NCBI GenBank assembly: GCA_045126815.1
Contig: JBGVPD010000080.1
Location: 1-7,285, forward strand
DNA from: RGIG1995 sp045126815
GTDB taxonomy: Bacteria > Bacillota > Clostridia > Oscillospirales > CAG-272
Reading direction: 5' to 3'
Length of the DNA stretch: 7,285 nucleotides
In this document: positions 6,903 through 7,285 of the stretch, piece by piece
Numbering within the stretch: the first letter of the stretch is position 1
Layout of the letters: every line of letters begins with the position of its first letter
Notes under the pieces: model-generated
What the model was told of the DNA's origin: nothing
Databases searched by the model: none
Seen by the model: the letters and a program-made list of their open reading frames with translations, nothing else
Translations under genes and position numbers: made by a program

Positions 6903-6938
6903 TGTATTTTCGAATCTCCCTCTCTGCTTTTTGCCAAA

Positions 6939-6968
6939 AAAATATCCACCCTTTTGGGTGGTTATTTT
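6939..6968. repeat. Terminator-like hairpin inside repeat copy 1
   Basis: CCACCC (6946-6951) and GGGTGG (6956-6961) pair around TTTT. The stem extends through flanking A/T bases to 13 bp (6939-6951 with 6956-6968) with a single T-T mismatch (6945/6962). On the - strand the stem is followed by ATA and then a run of seven T's, a good terminator form; on the + strand it is followed by TTATTTT. The same hairpin recurs at 7097-7126 in copy 2 and at 7254-7283 in copy 3. Confidence 0.75.
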
Positions 6969-7022
6969 CATTGAGAGATTCGCTCGGTCCGCCCCCCGCG
7001 GCCCGACACGCACACGGGCACC

Positions 7023-7045
7023 GTAATAGCCCACCGGGCTATTAC
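7023..7045. repeat. 10-bp perfect hairpin inside repeat copy 1
   Basis: GTAATAGCCC (7023-7032) and GGGCTATTAC (7036-7045) form a perfect 10-bp stem with a 3-base loop, ACC. Copy 2 has the same stem at 7180-7202 with loop GCC, so the only change is in the loop. A shorter GCCCG/CGGGC pair (7001-7005 and 7015-7019) lies just upstream. Confidence 0.8.
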
Positions 7046-7179
7046 TCTCGTTTCACTCCTGCCCTTTTCGAATCTCTCTCTCTGCTTTTTGCCAAAAAAA
7101 TATCCACCCTTTTGGGTGGTTATTTTCATTGAGAGATTCGCTCGGTCCGCCCCCGCGGCCCGACACGCACACGGGCACC

Positions 7180-7202
7180 GTAATAGCCCGCCGGGCTATT
7201 AC
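7180..7202. repeat. 10-bp perfect hairpin inside repeat copy 2
   Basis: GTAATAGCCC (7180-7189) and GGGCTATTAC (7193-7202) form the same stem as in copy 1, with loop GCC instead of ACC. Confidence 0.8.
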
Positions 7203-7285
7203 TCTCGTTTCACTCCTGCCCTTTTCGAATCTCCCTCTCTGCTTTTTGCCAAAAAAATATCCACCCTTTTGGGTGGTTATTTTCA

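Larger units (their letters stand above)
6907..7285. repeat. Tandem array of a 157/158-bp unit, running off the window
   Basis: Copy 1 is 6907-7064 (158 bp), copy 2 is 7065-7221 (157 bp) and copy 3 is 7222-7285 (first 64 bp, cut by the window end). Copies 1 and 2 differ at only three places: C6919 versus T7077, a run of six C's versus five in the GC-rich part, and A7033 versus G7190 in a hairpin loop. The visible part of copy 3 equals copy 1. Each unit begins TTTTCGAATCTC and ends CACTCCTGCCC. Within it CGAATCTC (6911-6918) is inverted as GAGATTCG (6975-6982), flanking an inner hairpin. The right half is markedly GC-rich compared with the rest of the window. No gene or credible reading frame is seen across this stretch. 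Confidence 0.9.

Noticed and set aside
6633..7034. A 133-codon - strand open frame
   Set aside because: It begins in the repeat array, crosses a strong terminator and runs antisense into the end of a well-supported gene. It has no family resemblance.
6866..7132. An 88-codon + strand open frame within the 3' repeat region
   Set aside because: It starts inside the REP-like palindrome, has no ribosome site, reads through one repeat unit into the next, and gives a low-complexity product. It is an accident of the repeats.
6907..7285. CRISPR array
   Set aside because: The repeating unit is 157-158 bp and the whole unit is conserved, so there are no variable spacers. No cas genes are seen.
1..7285. 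tRNA, rRNA, transposase or phage attachment sites
   Set aside because: Both strands were read and no cloverleaf, rRNA segment, transposase motif or terminal inverted repeats with target duplication were found.

Overview
The window reads as low-GC Firmicutes DNA, most likely a gut-type Clostridia (Oscillospiraceae-like) chromosome. This is inferred from AT-rich coding sequence, strong GGAGG-type ribosome binding sites, TTGACA promoters, several zinc-ribbon plus membrane-anchor proteins, and an intergenic palindrome of a kind I recall from clostridial genomes. No 16S rRNA or other marker gene is present, so the taxonomy is tentative.

All six protein genes lie on the + strand. Positions 2-844 encode a radical SAM protein with a SPASM/twitch-like C-terminal cysteine set. 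A near-consensus sigma-A promoter (862-890) then leads to a 613-residue protein (947-2788). It has an N-terminal zinc ribbon, a Pro-rich linker, one membrane helix and a large acidic, probably extracytoplasmic domain. A long hairpin (2814-2859) separates it from a tight three-gene ABC-2 transporter operon: ATPase 2898-3566, permease 3568-4812 and permease 4809-5939. The genes are 1 nt apart and then overlap by 4 nt. An AT-rich, probably bidirectional terminator ends this operon. A second promoter drives another zinc-ribbon/membrane-anchor protein (6075-6788), which is followed by a strong intrinsic terminator.

The last ~450 bases contain no credible gene. They hold a REP-like double-hairpin element (6857-6902) and then a tandem array of a 157/158-bp unit (two full copies and a third cut by the window end). 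Each unit carries an 8-bp inverted repeat, a terminator-like hairpin and a 10-bp perfect hairpin.

Working model (inference): the ABC genes form a heteromeric exporter of the ATPase plus two ABC-2 permeases type (LnrLMN/YfiLMN-like layout). It is flanked by two single-pass proteins that place a zinc ribbon in the cytoplasm and a beta-rich or NTF2-like domain outside. Whether these proteins work with the exporter, and whether the radical SAM enzyme belongs to the same system, cannot be settled from this window. No RiPP precursor peptide was found. The points most worth a second look are the zinc-ribbon proteins bracketing the exporter and the hairpin-laden tandem array.
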